From assembly GCA_030037525.1 (NCBI GenBank), contig JASHRC010000152.1:1-54594 (forward strand): a stretch of 54,594 nucleotides of DNA, read 5' to 3'. This document shows, piece after piece, positions 44,447 through 53,650 of this stretch. The translations under genes and the position numbers were made by a program. The stretch is from Candidatus Acidiferrales bacterium (GTDB lineage: Bacteria; Acidobacteriota; Terriglobia; Acidiferrales; UBA7541). The notes beneath the pieces were generated by a model, which ran no database searches, was not told the DNA's origin, and worked only from the letters and a program-made list of their open reading frames with translations. Numbering within the stretch: the first letter of the stretch is position 1; every line of letters begins with the position of its first letter.

Positions 44447-45784
44447 GTGGGTTGCCGGGTGGCAGCATTGGTAGAGAACGTCCGAGCGAAAGCGGTCGCG
44501 GTGGTCGGTGCCCAGTGGGGCGATGAAGGAAAGGGCAAAGTTGTCGACTATCTCGCCTCCTCCTTTGATTTCACCGCGCGCTACGCCGGCGGCCACAATG
44601 CCGGCCACACCGTCATCTTCAACAATCATCGCTACATCCTTCAGCTCGTTCCGAGCGGAATCCTGCGCCCGGGGAAAAAGGCCGTGATCGGTGCCGGAGC
44701 GGTGGTCGACCCAGCCGCTTTGGTCGGCGAGCTCGAAAATCTCAAACGCTCGGGCGTGGATGTCCGCGGCCGGCTGTTTCTGAGCAACCGCGCTCACGTC
44801 ATTTTCCCCTACCACCGCGAAGTCGATCAGGCAGCCGAAGCGGCGCGTGGCGAAGCAAAGATCGGTACCACCTCTCGCGGCATTGGTCCCGCTTATGAGG
44901 ACAAAATGGCCCGCCGCGGAATCCGGATCTGCGATCTACTGGAACCGGAATGCTTCCGGCTGAAGCTCGAGCGGATGATTTCCGAGAAGAACGCCATTTG
45001 CACGGCTGCCTACGGCCACCCTCTTGAAACCGCAGGATTATTCGAGCAGTATCTCGAACTTGCCGCGCACATTCGCGGGCTGGTGGCCGATACGGCGGTC
45101 CTACTGAATCACGCGCTAGACCGCGGCGAGTCTGTGCTCTTCGAGGGCGCGCAGGGAACGATGCTCGATATCGACCACGGCACCTATCCTTACGTTACTT
45201 CCTCGAATGCGATTTCGGGCGGCGCCGCGAGCGGACTGGGCGTCCCTCCCACGCGTCTGACCGGCGTGGTGGGCGTCACGAAAGCCTACACCACGCGCGT
45301 CGGAAGCGGCCCGTTTCCGACCGAGATGCCGGATCTGGACGCCCAGGCGGTCCGGGCGCGCGGTAAGGAATTTGGCGCGGTCACGGGCCGTCCTCGCCGC
45401 TGCGGATGGCTTGATCTCGTCGTTCTTCGCTACGCGAAGATGCTCAACGGCATCGATTCGCTCGTGGTCACCAAGCTGGATGTCTTCGATGAGCAGCCGG
45501 AAATCAAGGTCTGCCTAGGATACCGGCACAAGGGCCAAACGATTTCCGAAATGCCGCCTGATGTGGAGACTCTCGCCCAGATCGAACCTGAGTACAAAAC
45601 TCTTCCCGGCTGGAAAAAGCCTACTCCGGGAATCCGCGATGTGCGCGATCTGCCGGTTGCGGCTCGCGATTATCTGAGTTTCATCTCGGATCGACTGCAG
45701 GTCGAAGTCGGAATGATCTCGACGGGCCCGGAGCGCGACTCGACCATCATCCCGCGCGGCAGCAAACTCGCCGCTTGGCTATAG
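44447..45784 (+). CDS. purA: Adenylosuccinate synthetase
   Basis: A 445-residue GTP-dependent enzyme that joins IMP and aspartate on the way to AMP. The N-terminal P-loop signature QWGDEGKGK is intact, as are GGHNAGHT, GTTSRGIGPAYEDK and the closing FISDRLQVEV. The start is GTG at 44447, with GGGAAGG eight bases upstream; GTG at 44459 or TTG at 44468 would also suit. Six bases separate it from moeA. Confidence 0.96.
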   Translation: MGCRVAALVENVRAKAVAVVGAQWGDEGKGKVVDYLASSFDFTARYAGGHNAGHTVIFNNHRYILQLVPSGILRPGKKAVIGAGAVVDPAALVGELENLKRSGVDVRGRLFLSNRAHVIFPYHREVDQAAEAARGEAKIGTTSRGIGPAYEDKMARRGIRICDLLEPECFRLKLERMISEKNAICTAAYGHPLETAGLFEQYLELAAHIRGLVADTAVLLNHALDRGESVLFEGAQGTMLDIDHGTYPYVTSSNAISGGAASGLGVPPTRLTGVVGVTKAYTTRVGSGPFPTEMPDLDAQAVRARGKEFGAVTGRPRRCGWLDLVVLRYAKMLNGIDSLVVTKLDVFDEQPEIKVCLGYRHKGQTISEMPPDVETLAQIEPEYKTLPGWKKPTPGIRDVRDLPVAARDYLSFISDRLQVEVGMISTGPERDSTIIPRGSKLAAWL

Positions 45785-45790
45785 CTCGCC

Positions 45791-47041
45791 ATGTTTTCCT
45801 TCGAAGAGGCCCGGGCCAAGGTAATCGAAGTAATCGCCGCGCACACCGCGGCTCGCGGCAAAATGGCAGCGACGGAAACGATCGACATCAGCCGCGATCC
45901 TGCCGAAGCGCTCGGGCGTGTTCTGGCCGAGGATATTCTGGCGGACCGCAACTATCCCCCCTTCAATCGTTCGATCCGCGATGGCTTTGCCCTTCGCGCC
46001 GCGGACGCCGGGTCGGCCGGGGCTCGTTTGCGTCTGATCGGTGAGAGCCGAGCCGGCGTGGCCTTTGCTGGCACCGTCGGCCAAGGCGAGTGCGTTCGGA
46101 TCCTGACGGGCGCGCCGGTGCCAAAGGGTGCCAACGCAGTTCTGACGCAAGAACACGCTCGCATGGAAGGCGATTTTGTCGTGCTCGAACGGCCGGCTCA
46201 CCCTGGCCAGCACTACGTCCTCGCCGGTGCCGAGGCGCGCGTCGGAGAAATCGTCGTTCCGCGCGGCACGCGCTTGAGTTATGCCGAGCTCGCCATGGCT
46301 GCGGAGGTGGGTCGCGCCCGCTTTCAGGTGAGCCGCCGGCCGCGGGTGGCCATCCTTTCCACGGGCGACGAACTGATTTCGCTCGACGATAAACCCGGCC
46401 CTTTTCAGATCCGCAATAGCAACAACATCTCACTGGCAGCTCAGGTCGCCCTGGCCGGAGGCCAACCCGTTCTGGCGGGCAATGCACGCGATGAAGTCTC
46501 TGAGCTCCGCGCGCGCATGGAACGCGCCCTCGAGGCAGACCTGCTCATCCTGAGCGGTGGCGTCTCTGCAGGGAAATACGATCTTGTTGAAAAGGTTCTC
46601 GAGGATCTCGGCGCGCAAATCTTTTTCGATGCAGTAGCAATTCGCCCCGGAAAACCAGCCGTTTTCGGCTGGTGCTGCGGCAAACCCGTTTTCGGCCTTC
46701 CCGGCAATCCGGTTTCGACGATGGTCACGTTCGAGCTCTTTGTCGTGCCCGCCATCGAATCTCTTAGCGGTTATGCGCCCAAGTCTCTGCCGTTGTTCAA
46801 AGCGAAACTTGCCCATCCGGTTGCCGAAAAGGGGCCGGTGGCTCATTTCCTTCCGGCGCGCGTCAGCTGGCCTTCCGGAGAAACGGGCGGCGACCCGAAG
46901 GTCGAGGTCCTCCTTTGGGAAGGGTCGGGGGATGTCGGCGCAGTCGTGCGCGCAAACTGTTTTCTGGTCATTCATACCTCGCGATTTCAATTGGAAGCCG
47001 GCGAATGGGTGGACGTATTTCCTCGTCGCGGTAAACTCTGA
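45791..47041 (+). CDS. moeA: Molybdopterin molybdenumtransferase
   Basis: A 416-residue enzyme that inserts molybdenum into adenylylated molybdopterin. It has the family opening (PPFNRSIRDGFALRA), the central STGDEL loop, NNISLAAQV and GGVSAGKYD, and LPGNPVSTM; domain IV closes the chain. It begins six bases after purA. The partner genes moaC and mogA lie 2 and 3.3 kb downstream. Confidence 0.94.
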   Translation: MFSFEEARAKVIEVIAAHTAARGKMAATETIDISRDPAEALGRVLAEDILADRNYPPFNRSIRDGFALRAADAGSAGARLRLIGESRAGVAFAGTVGQGECVRILTGAPVPKGANAVLTQEHARMEGDFVVLERPAHPGQHYVLAGAEARVGEIVVPRGTRLSYAELAMAAEVGRARFQVSRRPRVAILSTGDELISLDDKPGPFQIRNSNNISLAAQVALAGGQPVLAGNARDEVSELRARMERALEADLLILSGGVSAGKYDLVEKVLEDLGAQIFFDAVAIRPGKPAVFGWCCGKPVFGLPGNPVSTMVTFELFVVPAIESLSGYAPKSLPLFKAKLAHPVAEKGPVAHFLPARVSWPSGETGGDPKVEVLLWEGSGDVGAVVRANCFLVIHTSRFQLEAGEWVDVFPRRGKL

Positions 47042-47160
47042 TTCCGAAGTTGGCCGGGTAACCCTGGGATTGCGCCAAGCGTCCTAATTCCGGCGCGCCG
47101 CCACCGGCCAACGGCGCGCCACCGCCTCAGCCGGACGCGGTAATCAGAATAGGAGGGCAC

Positions 47161-47700
47161 ATGCGAAAGCTCATTGGGCTCGGTACTGCCGCTTTTCTTT
47201 TCTTGTTCTTGCTGTCAACTCACGCGATCGCGCAGGAGAAGGGGGGCGGACACCCCGAAGTCGGTGGAGGCCACATTCCAGCTCATGGCCCCGCTCCTTA
47301 CAAAGGTACGCCGCATCCAGCGACTCCTGATCGCCGCTACGATCAGAAGCCGGGCCACCCCAACGCGCCGCACGTGGAGGCGAAAGGAGATCACTGGGTC
47401 GGACATGATACAGGTCCTAACGATCCTCACTATCACCTCGATCATCCCTGGGAACATGGTCATTTTCCGGGAGGCATCGGGCGCGCCCATGTGTGGCACC
47501 TCGCGGGTGGCGGACCGAGCCGCTTCTGGTTTGGAGGCTTCTATTTCAGCGTGGCCCCCTACGACGTTATCTTCTGCAGTGACTGGCTTTGGGGTTCCGA
47601 CGAGATCATCATTTACGACGATCCGGACCACATCGGCTGGTACCTGGCCTACAACGTGCGTCTGGGAACCTACGTCCACGTGATGTATCTCGGGGCGTAA
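47161..47700 (+). CDS. Secreted His-rich protein, unknown function
   Basis: A 179-residue protein with a signal peptide ending HAIAQ and a strong GGAGG ribosome site. The first 100 mature residues hold many His, Pro and Gly (for example [18 protein letters not shown]), which suggests metal binding; the last 60 are aromatic and beta-rich with two acidic pairs (DDPDH). One Cys occurs near the C-terminus. I recognise no family. Confidence 0.72.
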   Translation: MRKLIGLGTAAFLFLFLLSTHAIAQEKGGGHPEVGGGHIPAHGPAPYKGTPHPATPDRRYDQKPGHPNAPHVEAKGDHWVGHDTGPNDPHYHLDHPWEHGHFPGGIGRAHVWHLAGGGPSRFWFGGFYFSVAPYDVIFCSDWLWGSDEIIIYDDPDHIGWYLAYNVRLGTYVHVMYLGA

Positions 47701-47727
47701 ATCGCGCGAAATTTTGTGGCACGATCA

Positions 47728-47761
47728 ACGCTCCTGCCGTCTCCCAAGGTGGCAGGAGCGT
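47728..47761 (+). terminator. Hairpin with perfect 11-base arms
   Basis: ACGCTCCTGCC (47728-47738) pairs with GGCAGGAGCGT (47751-47761) around a 12-base loop, followed by TTCCCTT. It lies 28 bases after the His-rich gene and just before the cupin gene, so it likely ends the upstream transcript, though the T run is short. Confidence 0.6.
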
Positions 47762-47781
47762 TTCCCTTCGAGGAGGAGAAT

Positions 47782-48285
47782 ATGCCTGCCTTTTTGAATT
47801 CCCTTCGTCGGTGGCCGGTCGCCGCAGCAGTCGTCCTTTTGCTTGTGCTTGCTCTGGCCCGGTCGCTTGATTCGGCTCCCCCGGCCCGCCCACCCGCACA
47901 CGCCGATCTCAATCCCGCGATGGTCACCTATTTGCATCCGGATCAAATTAAATGGACCGGCAGGCCTGGCGTTGCCGAGCAGGCCGTCCTGATGGGCGAT
48001 CCGACCAAGCCGGGTCTGTATATCGTTCTCATCAAATGGTACCCGCACAATTTTAGCCACCCGCACACGCATCCGAACGACCGCTACGCAATGGTGCTCT
48101 CGGGCACTTGGTGGGTCGGCAGCGGGACAAAATTCGATCCCGATTCGACCATGCCGATGCCTGCCGGCAGCTATGTCGTGGATCTGGCCAAGCAACCGCA
48201 CTTTGACGGTGCCAAGGACGAGCCCGCGGTCATCGAGATTGTCGGGGAAGGCCCCGCTACTACGACCCCTGCGGAACAGAAATGA
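47782..48285 (+). CDS. Secreted or membrane-anchored cupin-domain protein
   Basis: A 167-residue protein with an N-terminal hydrophobic segment (VAAAVVLLLVLALA) and a cupin barrel. The metal-binding cluster is SHPHTHPNDRYA with a second Gly-rich strand (PAGSYVVDLAKQPHFDG). Cupins of this kind act as small metal-dependent enzymes or binding proteins; the activity is unknown. ATG preceded by GAGGAGG. Confidence 0.8.
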   Translation: MPAFLNSLRRWPVAAAVVLLLVLALARSLDSAPPARPPAHADLNPAMVTYLHPDQIKWTGRPGVAEQAVLMGDPTKPGLYIVLIKWYPHNFSHPHTHPNDRYAMVLSGTWWVGSGTKFDPDSTMPMPAGSYVVDLAKQPHFDGAKDEPAVIEIVGEGPATTTPAEQK

Positions 48286-48376
48286 CTGCCTGCTCGGTCG
48301 AGGCTGGGCCATCGGGCGACGCTCTCCTGGGTCCGGGGCCGCTTGAAAGGAGTCCCAGATTCAAGAGACACTTTTC

Positions 48377-48406
48377 TTGACACGCTTTGCGAAACGGATG
48401 TATTTA
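48377..48406 (+). promoter_or_regulatory. Promoter TTGACA-N18-TATTTA, possibly leaderless
   Basis: A perfect TTGACA (48377-48382) and TATTTA (48401-48406) are 18 bases apart. The ATG of the next gene is at 48414, only seven bases after the -10 element, so a transcript would start at or next to the start codon. Confidence 0.5.
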
Positions 48407-48413
48407 GGCAATC

Positions 48414-48929
48414 ATGAAAACACAATTTCGTCTGCTGATTCCGCTCGCGACTTTGTTTGTCTGTGTGTCCGCCGTGGCTCAGGAGCCGGTCGTCGGCGTT
48501 GCCGGTGCCGAGGCTGATGCCTTGTTCACCAGCAAAAATCCCCAACTGAACACGAACAAGCAGGCCGCCTATCACATCATGAAAGACCTGCTCGAAGCGA
48601 ATCACTGGGAGCTGGCGGACAAGTGGCTGACGGCGGAATACCATCAGCACAACCCCAACGTCGCTTCCGGGCGCGATCCCGTCGTGAAATTCTTCGAGTC
48701 GATTCGGAAGCCGACTCCGATTCCCGAACACCTCGGGACGAAAATCGTCGCGGTCGTTGCCGAAGGCGACCTGGTGATTGTCGTTACGCCGCGCGAGTTC
48801 ACCGACCCGCGCGACCCCTCGAAGAAATACAGCACCTCGTGGTTTGACATGTGGCGCTTCAAGGACGGCAAAGCCGACGAGCACTGGGACGGCGCCACGA
48901 TTACTCCGCCTCCACCCAAGAGCAACTAG
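48414..48929 (+). CDS. Secreted SnoaL/NTF2-like protein
   Basis: A 171-residue protein with a signal peptide (ending VSAVAQ) and a SnoaL/NTF2-type fold: helix (AAYHIMKDLLEANHWELADKW cut short here), then YHQHNPNV, a sheet ending GDLVIVVTPREF and the closing strand with FDMWRFKDGKADEHWD. Family members are small secreted enzymes or binding proteins; no catalytic residues are certain. It has no Shine-Dalgarno beyond a weak AGG. Confidence 0.78.
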   Translation: MKTQFRLLIPLATLFVCVSAVAQEPVVGVAGAEADALFTSKNPQLNTNKQAAYHIMKDLLEANHWELADKWLTAEYHQHNPNVASGRDPVVKFFESIRKPTPIPEHLGTKIVAVVAEGDLVIVVTPREFTDPRDPSKKYSTSWFDMWRFKDGKADEHWDGATITPPPPKSN

Positions 48930-49026
48930 CGAGGTCTCTGCGAGGGCGTGGACAGAGGAGTGCCGCTCGAGTTGCGGTCTCTCTGGCTTTGTCTCTGGCG
49001 GCTGATTTTCTTGGGGAGCTGAAACA

Positions 49027-49521
49027 ATGAAGCGTGGCCAGACGCTCTCGCACTATGACCGATCCGGCCGCGTGCGCATGGTCGATGTCTCAGAAAAGCC
49101 CTCGACCGCTCGCCGGGCTGTGGCGCACGCCTTCGTGCGCATGAAGCCCGCCACGGTTCGGAGCCTCCAGCGCTGGGAATCGCCCAAGGGCGACCCGCTG
49201 GAAGTGGCTCGAATCGCTGGAATCTCGGCTGCCAAGCGCACCTCCGAGCTGATTCCACTTTGTCACCCCCTCGCCTTGACGCACGTGGATGTGCGCGCGA
49301 AGCTGTGCAAGAATGGAATCGGGATTCGCTCGGAAGCAACGACCACCGGCCCAACGGGAGTCGAAATGGAAGCGCTCACAGGCGCCGCAGTCGCTGCTCT
49401 GACGATCTATGACATGTGCAAGGCCCTCGAGCGCGGCATGGAAATCACCGGATTGCATCTGGTAGAAAAATCAGGCGGCCGGAGCGGCACCTACGTGCGC
49501 GACCGAGTGAGCGATCGGTGA
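49027..49521 (+). CDS. moaC: Cyclic pyranopterin monophosphate synthase
   Basis: A 164-residue enzyme of the first step of molybdopterin synthesis, working after MoaA. Family motifs are RTSELIPLCHPL and GVEMEALTGAAVAALTIYDM; the catalytic Lys is expected in VEKSGGRSG. GGGGAG precedes the ATG. Its TGA overlaps the ATG of the next gene by one base (TGATG). Confidence 0.95.
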   Translation: MKRGQTLSHYDRSGRVRMVDVSEKPSTARRAVAHAFVRMKPATVRSLQRWESPKGDPLEVARIAGISAAKRTSELIPLCHPLALTHVDVRAKLCKNGIGIRSEATTTGPTGVEMEALTGAAVAALTIYDMCKALERGMEITGLHLVEKSGGRSGTYVRDRVSDR

Positions 49522-50285
49522 TGGCTCCGGCAAAAGATGTCCGCGTGCTGGTCGTGGACGATAATGCGTTGATCCTCGACCTGCTGATGAAAGGGCTGGC
49601 GCCGCATTGCCAGACCTCCGCGGCCGCTGACGGCGCCGACGCGCTGCTGAAGATCGTCGACGATCCGCCCGACCTGATTCTTTGCGATTACCGCATGCCG
49701 GGACTCGACGGTCGTCAGCTCTACGAAAAACTGCGTGCGCGTCAGCAAACGCGCCATATTCCGTTCATCTTCCTTGCCAGCCGAAGCGATATGGAAGAGA
49801 GACTCCGGCCCATCGTGGAAGGTGTCGAAGAATTCGTGGTCAAACCGTTTTTCCTCAAGGACGTCGTTCGCCGCACCAAAAAAGTGATCGACCGCCTCCA
49901 GCTGGAAAAGCTGCAAAATCGTGCCGTTCGGCCGGGCGTGATTCAGGGCCGGCTTGAGGAAATGAGCATTTTGGACTTGATGCAGTCGCTCGAGATGGGT
50001 CAGAAGTCCTGCCGGTTGACTGTCCGTCGCGACGGTGAAGCCTGCCAGATGTTTTTTGCTTCCGGGCAATGCGCGGACGCAACGCTGGGCTCAGTGGAGG
50101 GCGAAGAGGCTGTTTTCCAGGTGGTACGTTGGCCCGCTGGTGAATTTGAGATCGACTTCAATTCCACCGCGTCTCGCTCCACCATCTCTCGGACCACGAC
50201 CGGCCTGTTGATGGAGGCGTTGCGTTTGGTCGACGAAAGCCAGCGCGACTCGACTTCCGTCGAAGGCGTCGAGACCGCCGGCTAG
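49521..50285 (+). CDS. Response regulator with DUF4388/PatA-like output
   Basis: A 254-residue protein. Receiver domain: VVDDNALI, phosphoacceptor Asp in LILCDYRMPG and Lys in FVVKPFF. The second half (from about residue 130) resembles the DUF4388 domain common in PatA-like regulators of myxobacteria and others (SILDLMQSLEMGQKSCRLTV, then EGEEAVFQVVRWPAGEFEID, each cut to short form here). The ATG overlaps moaC, and mogA starts 12 bases later, so it is inside a molybdopterin operon. No histidine kinase is near. Confidence 0.85.
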   Translation: MAPAKDVRVLVVDDNALILDLLMKGLAPHCQTSAAADGADALLKIVDDPPDLILCDYRMPGLDGRQLYEKLRARQQTRHIPFIFLASRSDMEERLRPIVEGVEEFVVKPFFLKDVVRRTKKVIDRLQLEKLQNRAVRPGVIQGRLEEMSILDLMQSLEMGQKSCRLTVRRDGEACQMFFASGQCADATLGSVEGEEAVFQVVRWPAGEFEIDFNSTASRSTISRTTTGLLMEALRLVDESQRDSTSVEGVETAG

Positions 50286-50297
50286 CTCACGCTGTCC

Positions 50298-50774
50298 ATG
50301 CGCGTTTCCATTCTGACGATCAGCGACTCGGTTTCGTCGGGCAAGTCCGAGGATCGCTCCGGGCCGGCCGTCGCCCAGCGCTGCCGGGACCTTGGTTGGC
50401 AAGTTGTGTCGACGGCCCAGCATGCCGACGACCGCGGCTCGATCGAGTCGTTTCTCAAGCAGACCGCCGACTCCCGTTCCGTGGATCTCATTTTGACCAC
50501 CGGCGGAACGGGCCTCGGTCCTCGCGATGTGACGCCAGAAGCGACCGCCGCCGTGATCGAGCGCACCATCCCAGGTTTTCCGGAGCGGATGCGTGCGGCA
50601 GGCGCGGCCAAAACTCCGCGGGCGATTCTTTCTCGTGGCGCAGCTGGCATCCGCGGCACAACCATCATCATCAATCTGCCAGGCAGTCCCGCCGGTGCAG
50701 TCGAATCCCTCGATGTGATCGCGAACCTTCTTCCGCACTCTGTCGACGTTCTCCACGGCCACCACCACAGCTAG
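50298..50774 (+). CDS. mogA: Molybdopterin adenylyltransferase
   Basis: A 158-residue MogA/MoaB-type protein that activates molybdopterin with AMP before metal insertion by MoeA. The signature TTGGTGLGPRDVTPEAT and NLPGSPAGAVESL identify the family. It is the last gene of the moaC-regulator-mogA unit. Confidence 0.94.
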   Translation: MRVSILTISDSVSSGKSEDRSGPAVAQRCRDLGWQVVSTAQHADDRGSIESFLKQTADSRSVDLILTTGGTGLGPRDVTPEATAAVIERTIPGFPERMRAAGAAKTPRAILSRGAAGIRGTTIIINLPGSPAGAVESLDVIANLLPHSVDVLHGHHHS

Positions 50775-50993
50775 CTGCCCATAAGCCTTTCGGTGGAAGG
50801 GCGGGTCTTCAGGCCGTAAGCGGCCCGTTATGAGAGGGGCTCGAGCCCCAGAGGCCTCCTGAACCGCTCTGAATTCGGACCCACCCCTCGAGCGAAGTGG
50901 CACAACGTGCAAGCCGAACCGTTCTGCGCTAGACTCCGGGTCGGTTTGTGAGCATTCTGGTCATAAGATTTTATGGGAATCTTGGGGGTGGAA

Positions 50994-52073
50994 ATGAGCC
51001 CGCAAAGGAACCCGCGCGCCAGCAAATCCAAAGCGAGCCCGAAACGAAAACATTATCGCCGCATCGCAACCGAAGAAGCCTGGTCAATTCCCGAACAGAT
51101 GGACGCGCAGCGCGAACTGGTCGCCACGACCAAGGAATACGATCCCGATCTCTTCCTTTGGCGCATTCAGACGGACCCGAACGGGCCCGTCCACCACAAA
51201 CTGCTTGATCTGGAGAACATGCGCCTGAAGGAAATGGACAAATATGATGTCGAGATGCATCTGCTCGCTCTGACTTCGACCGGCGTGCAAATGATGGCGC
51301 CGGATCGAGCTGCCGCCGTCGCCGAAACCGCTAACGACCGCCTCGCCCAAGCGATCCAGCACCAGCCCGACCGCTTCTCGGGCCTCGCGACGATTCCCGT
51401 GCAAGATCCTCCGCGAGCGATCCAGGAAGCCGAGCGCGCCATCAGCAAGCTCCAGCTCAATGGCATCATGATCAATTCGCATACCAACGGCGAATATCTC
51501 AGCGAACGCAAATACTGGCCGATTCTGGAAGCCATCGAAGGCTTGAACGTGCCGCTCTACATCCACCCACGTGCGCCGATCCCGTTGATGGCCAAGGCGT
51601 ATCGTACCGATCATCTGGAGCACGCGATTTGGGGCTATCAGGCCGAGACCGGCCTTCACGGGTTGCGAATCATTACCGGCGGGGTGCTGGACCAGTTTCC
51701 GAAGCTGCAGATCGTTCTCGGGCACATGGGCGAGGGCCTGCCCTACTGGCTCTACCGCCTCGATTTCATGCACGGGCGCGTCCGCATCGGCTTCGATCGC
51801 CCGAAACTCAAGCTCACTCCCAGCGAATACATCAAGCGCAATTACTTCATCACCACCAGCGGCATGAACTGGGAGCCGACACTGAAATTCTGCATCGAGG
51901 TTCTTGGCGCGGACCGCATCATGTTTGCCATCGACTACCCATATCAGGATCACGAGGACGCGGTCGAGTTCCTGGATGCCGCCCGCATCCCGGAAAAAGA
52001 CAAGCAGAAGATCTATCACGAGAACGCCGAGCGCGTTTTCAGAATCAAGAAAGCGAAATCAACGGGCCAGTGA
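50994..52073 (+). CDS. LigW-like amidohydrolase (aromatic acid decarboxylase family)
   Basis: A 359-residue TIM-barrel protein of the amidohydrolase 2 family. I chose the ATG at 50994, with GGGGGTGG before it, rather than the one at 50973. Metal-site features: Glu in RIATEEAW, His in LYIHPRAP, Asp in FAIDYPYQ; the proton-relay segment GHMGEGLPYWLYRLD is intact. These and ALTSTGVQ and INSHTNGEYL match 5-carboxyvanillate decarboxylase (LigW) and gamma-resorcylate decarboxylase as I know them. The enzyme probably removes CO2 from an aromatic acid; the exact substrate is unknown. It runs directly into the ATP synthase genes with a 4-base overlap. Confidence 0.82.
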   Translation: MSPQRNPRASKSKASPKRKHYRRIATEEAWSIPEQMDAQRELVATTKEYDPDLFLWRIQTDPNGPVHHKLLDLENMRLKEMDKYDVEMHLLALTSTGVQMMAPDRAAAVAETANDRLAQAIQHQPDRFSGLATIPVQDPPRAIQEAERAISKLQLNGIMINSHTNGEYLSERKYWPILEAIEGLNVPLYIHPRAPIPLMAKAYRTDHLEHAIWGYQAETGLHGLRIITGGVLDQFPKLQIVLGHMGEGLPYWLYRLDFMHGRVRIGFDRPKLKLTPSEYIKRNYFITTSGMNWEPTLKFCIEVLGADRIMFAIDYPYQDHEDAVEFLDAARIPEKDKQKIYHENAERVFRIKKAKSTGQ

Positions 52074-52339
52074 GTTCAGAGAATCCCGGACCGGACAAGC
52101 GGAACGCTTCCTTTCTCCGCCAGCTCTCGATGGCCATGGAGCTTCCATTCGTCATGGTGGGCGGGATTCTCGTCGGCGGTGCAGTCGGCTATTTTTTCGA
52201 TCGCTGGCTGCGCACGTCGCCGGCCCTCACGCTTCTCTGCGGCGCGTTTGGATTCGGAATCGCGCTCCGGGACATCCTTCGCCGCCTCTCTCACGAGACC
52301 AAACGGCGGAATCAAGGAAGCGGCCGTGGTGGAAGCTAA
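52070..52339 (+). CDS. AtpZ-like F0F1 assembly protein
   Basis: An 89-residue protein with two membrane helices (LPFVMVGGILVGGAVGYFFDRWL region and PALTLLCGAFGFGIAL). It matches AtpZ, the small protein placed before atpB in many ATP synthase operons. GTG start at 52070 overlaps the previous stop by four bases. Confidence 0.8.
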   Translation: MSSENPGPDKRNASFLRQLSMAMELPFVMVGGILVGGAVGYFFDRWLRTSPALTLLCGAFGFGIALRDILRRLSHETKRRNQGSGRGGS

Positions 52340-52742
52340 CAGCTACTACGCCGCCGCGGAGCGCCGCATCGAGTACATCACACTCGGAATCGGCACTGCT
52401 GCGACCATCGCCGCCGTCGTTCGCTGGGGTATTCGCTTCGGGGCAGGAGTTGCAGCCGGCTCGATTCTCGCCTGGCTGAATTACCGCTGGCTGAAGCAGG
52501 GAGTCGGCGCGCTGGCGGGCCTCGTCAAAGCGCAGGAAGGCGCCGAGCGAGTACGCGTGCCACGCAGCGTCTACTTCAAATTCATGGGCCGCTACGTTTT
52601 GTTGATCGCGGCGGCGTATGTTATCCTGACTCGTTTTAACGTACCCGCGGCAAGCCTTCTGGTAGGGTTCGGCACGCTGGTGGTGGCCGTGCTCGGGGAA
52701 ATTGTCTGGCAGCTTTTCGGCACCCATAAACCAAGTCTCTGA
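52326..52742 (+). CDS. AtpI-like ATP synthase subunit I
   Basis: A 138-residue membrane protein with four hydrophobic segments, starting at GTG 52326 with AAGGA upstream and overlapping atpZ by 14 bases. Position and helix pattern fit AtpI, which helps assemble the c-ring. GTG at 52329 is an alternative start. Confidence 0.75.
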   Translation: MVEANSYYAAAERRIEYITLGIGTAATIAAVVRWGIRFGAGVAAGSILAWLNYRWLKQGVGALAGLVKAQEGAERVRVPRSVYFKFMGRYVLLIAAAYVILTRFNVPAASLLVGFGTLVVAVLGEIVWQLFGTHKPSL

Positions 52743-52750
52743 AAGGGACG

Positions 52751-53557
52751 ATGGAACAGCCAATCTGGGTCGCGGTGGTGGTAAATAAGCTGCTCGGCAA
52801 ACCTGTCGCGGTGCTTCTCCACGCCCTGCATGTTCGGTCCGCCAATCCCGACTACCCTATTTCAAATTCGGTCTCGATGGAGATCCTCGTCTTCGTCGTG
52901 GCCGTGCTTTTCTTCCTCTGGCTGAAGGCGCGCATTTCGGTCGACCGTCCTGGCGCAACGCAACAGGTGATGGAAACGATCATCACCAATCCCATGGGCG
53001 TCGGCATTCGCGACTTGATTCACGACAACATTCATCACGGCGGTGAGGAATATCTTCCGCTGATCGGAACCATCGGCATATTTATTCTGTTCTGCAATCT
53101 GATCAACGTGATTCCCACGCTGGACGCCCCGACGGCGACGGTCACCGTCCCGCTCGGTTGCGCTGTAATCGTCTTCGTTTATTACAACCTGATGGGCATC
53201 GTGAAGCGCGGCTTCGGCGGCCATGGAAAGCACTTTGTCGGTCCGATTCCCGTGATGGCCCCGCTGATGCTGCCCATCGAAATCTTCAGCCATCTGTTCC
53301 GCATGCTTTCGCTGACCGTTCGGCTTTGGGTCAATATGCTTGTCAGCGAAATGCTGTACGTGATCTTCCTCGGCATGATGCTCTCGATTTACGTGGCGCT
53401 GGCGAAACTCGGTGCCGCCGGGCAAGCGGCGGCAATTTTCCCCCTGCTGATTCCGCTGGCTTTCATCTTGCTTCATATCGGCGTGGCGATTTTGCAGGCA
53501 TTTGTTTTCACGATTCTTCCGATCATTTACGTGGCAGGCGCCGTCGAAGAGCACTAA
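52751..53557 (+). CDS. atpB: ATP synthase F0 subunit a
   Basis: A 268-residue membrane protein with five to six helices. The essential Arg of the proton path lies in LSLTVRLWVNML, within the conserved fourth helix, and the last helix ends in FTILPIIYVAGAVEEH. It forms the stator channel of F0. It starts nine bases after the AtpI-like gene. Confidence 0.95.
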   Translation: MEQPIWVAVVVNKLLGKPVAVLLHALHVRSANPDYPISNSVSMEILVFVVAVLFFLWLKARISVDRPGATQQVMETIITNPMGVGIRDLIHDNIHHGGEEYLPLIGTIGIFILFCNLINVIPTLDAPTATVTVPLGCAVIVFVYYNLMGIVKRGFGGHGKHFVGPIPVMAPLMLPIEIFSHLFRMLSLTVRLWVNMLVSEMLYVIFLGMMLSIYVALAKLGAAGQAAAIFPLLIPLAFILLHIGVAILQAFVFTILPIIYVAGAVEEH

Positions 53558-53650
53558 TCCGGCATTGTCGTCGCTTCAGTGTGAGACCGGCTCCCCCCAA
53601 GGCTGCCGGGAACCACCTCCTGGCGGCAAATTCATAACGAGGAGAACACC

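Noticed and set aside
47717-47731. TGGCACGATCAACGC, resembling a sigma-54 -24/-12 promoter
   Set aside because: The -24 part is perfect but the -12 part is ACGC rather than TTGC, and it runs into the 47728-47761 hairpin, which would lie at the transcript start.
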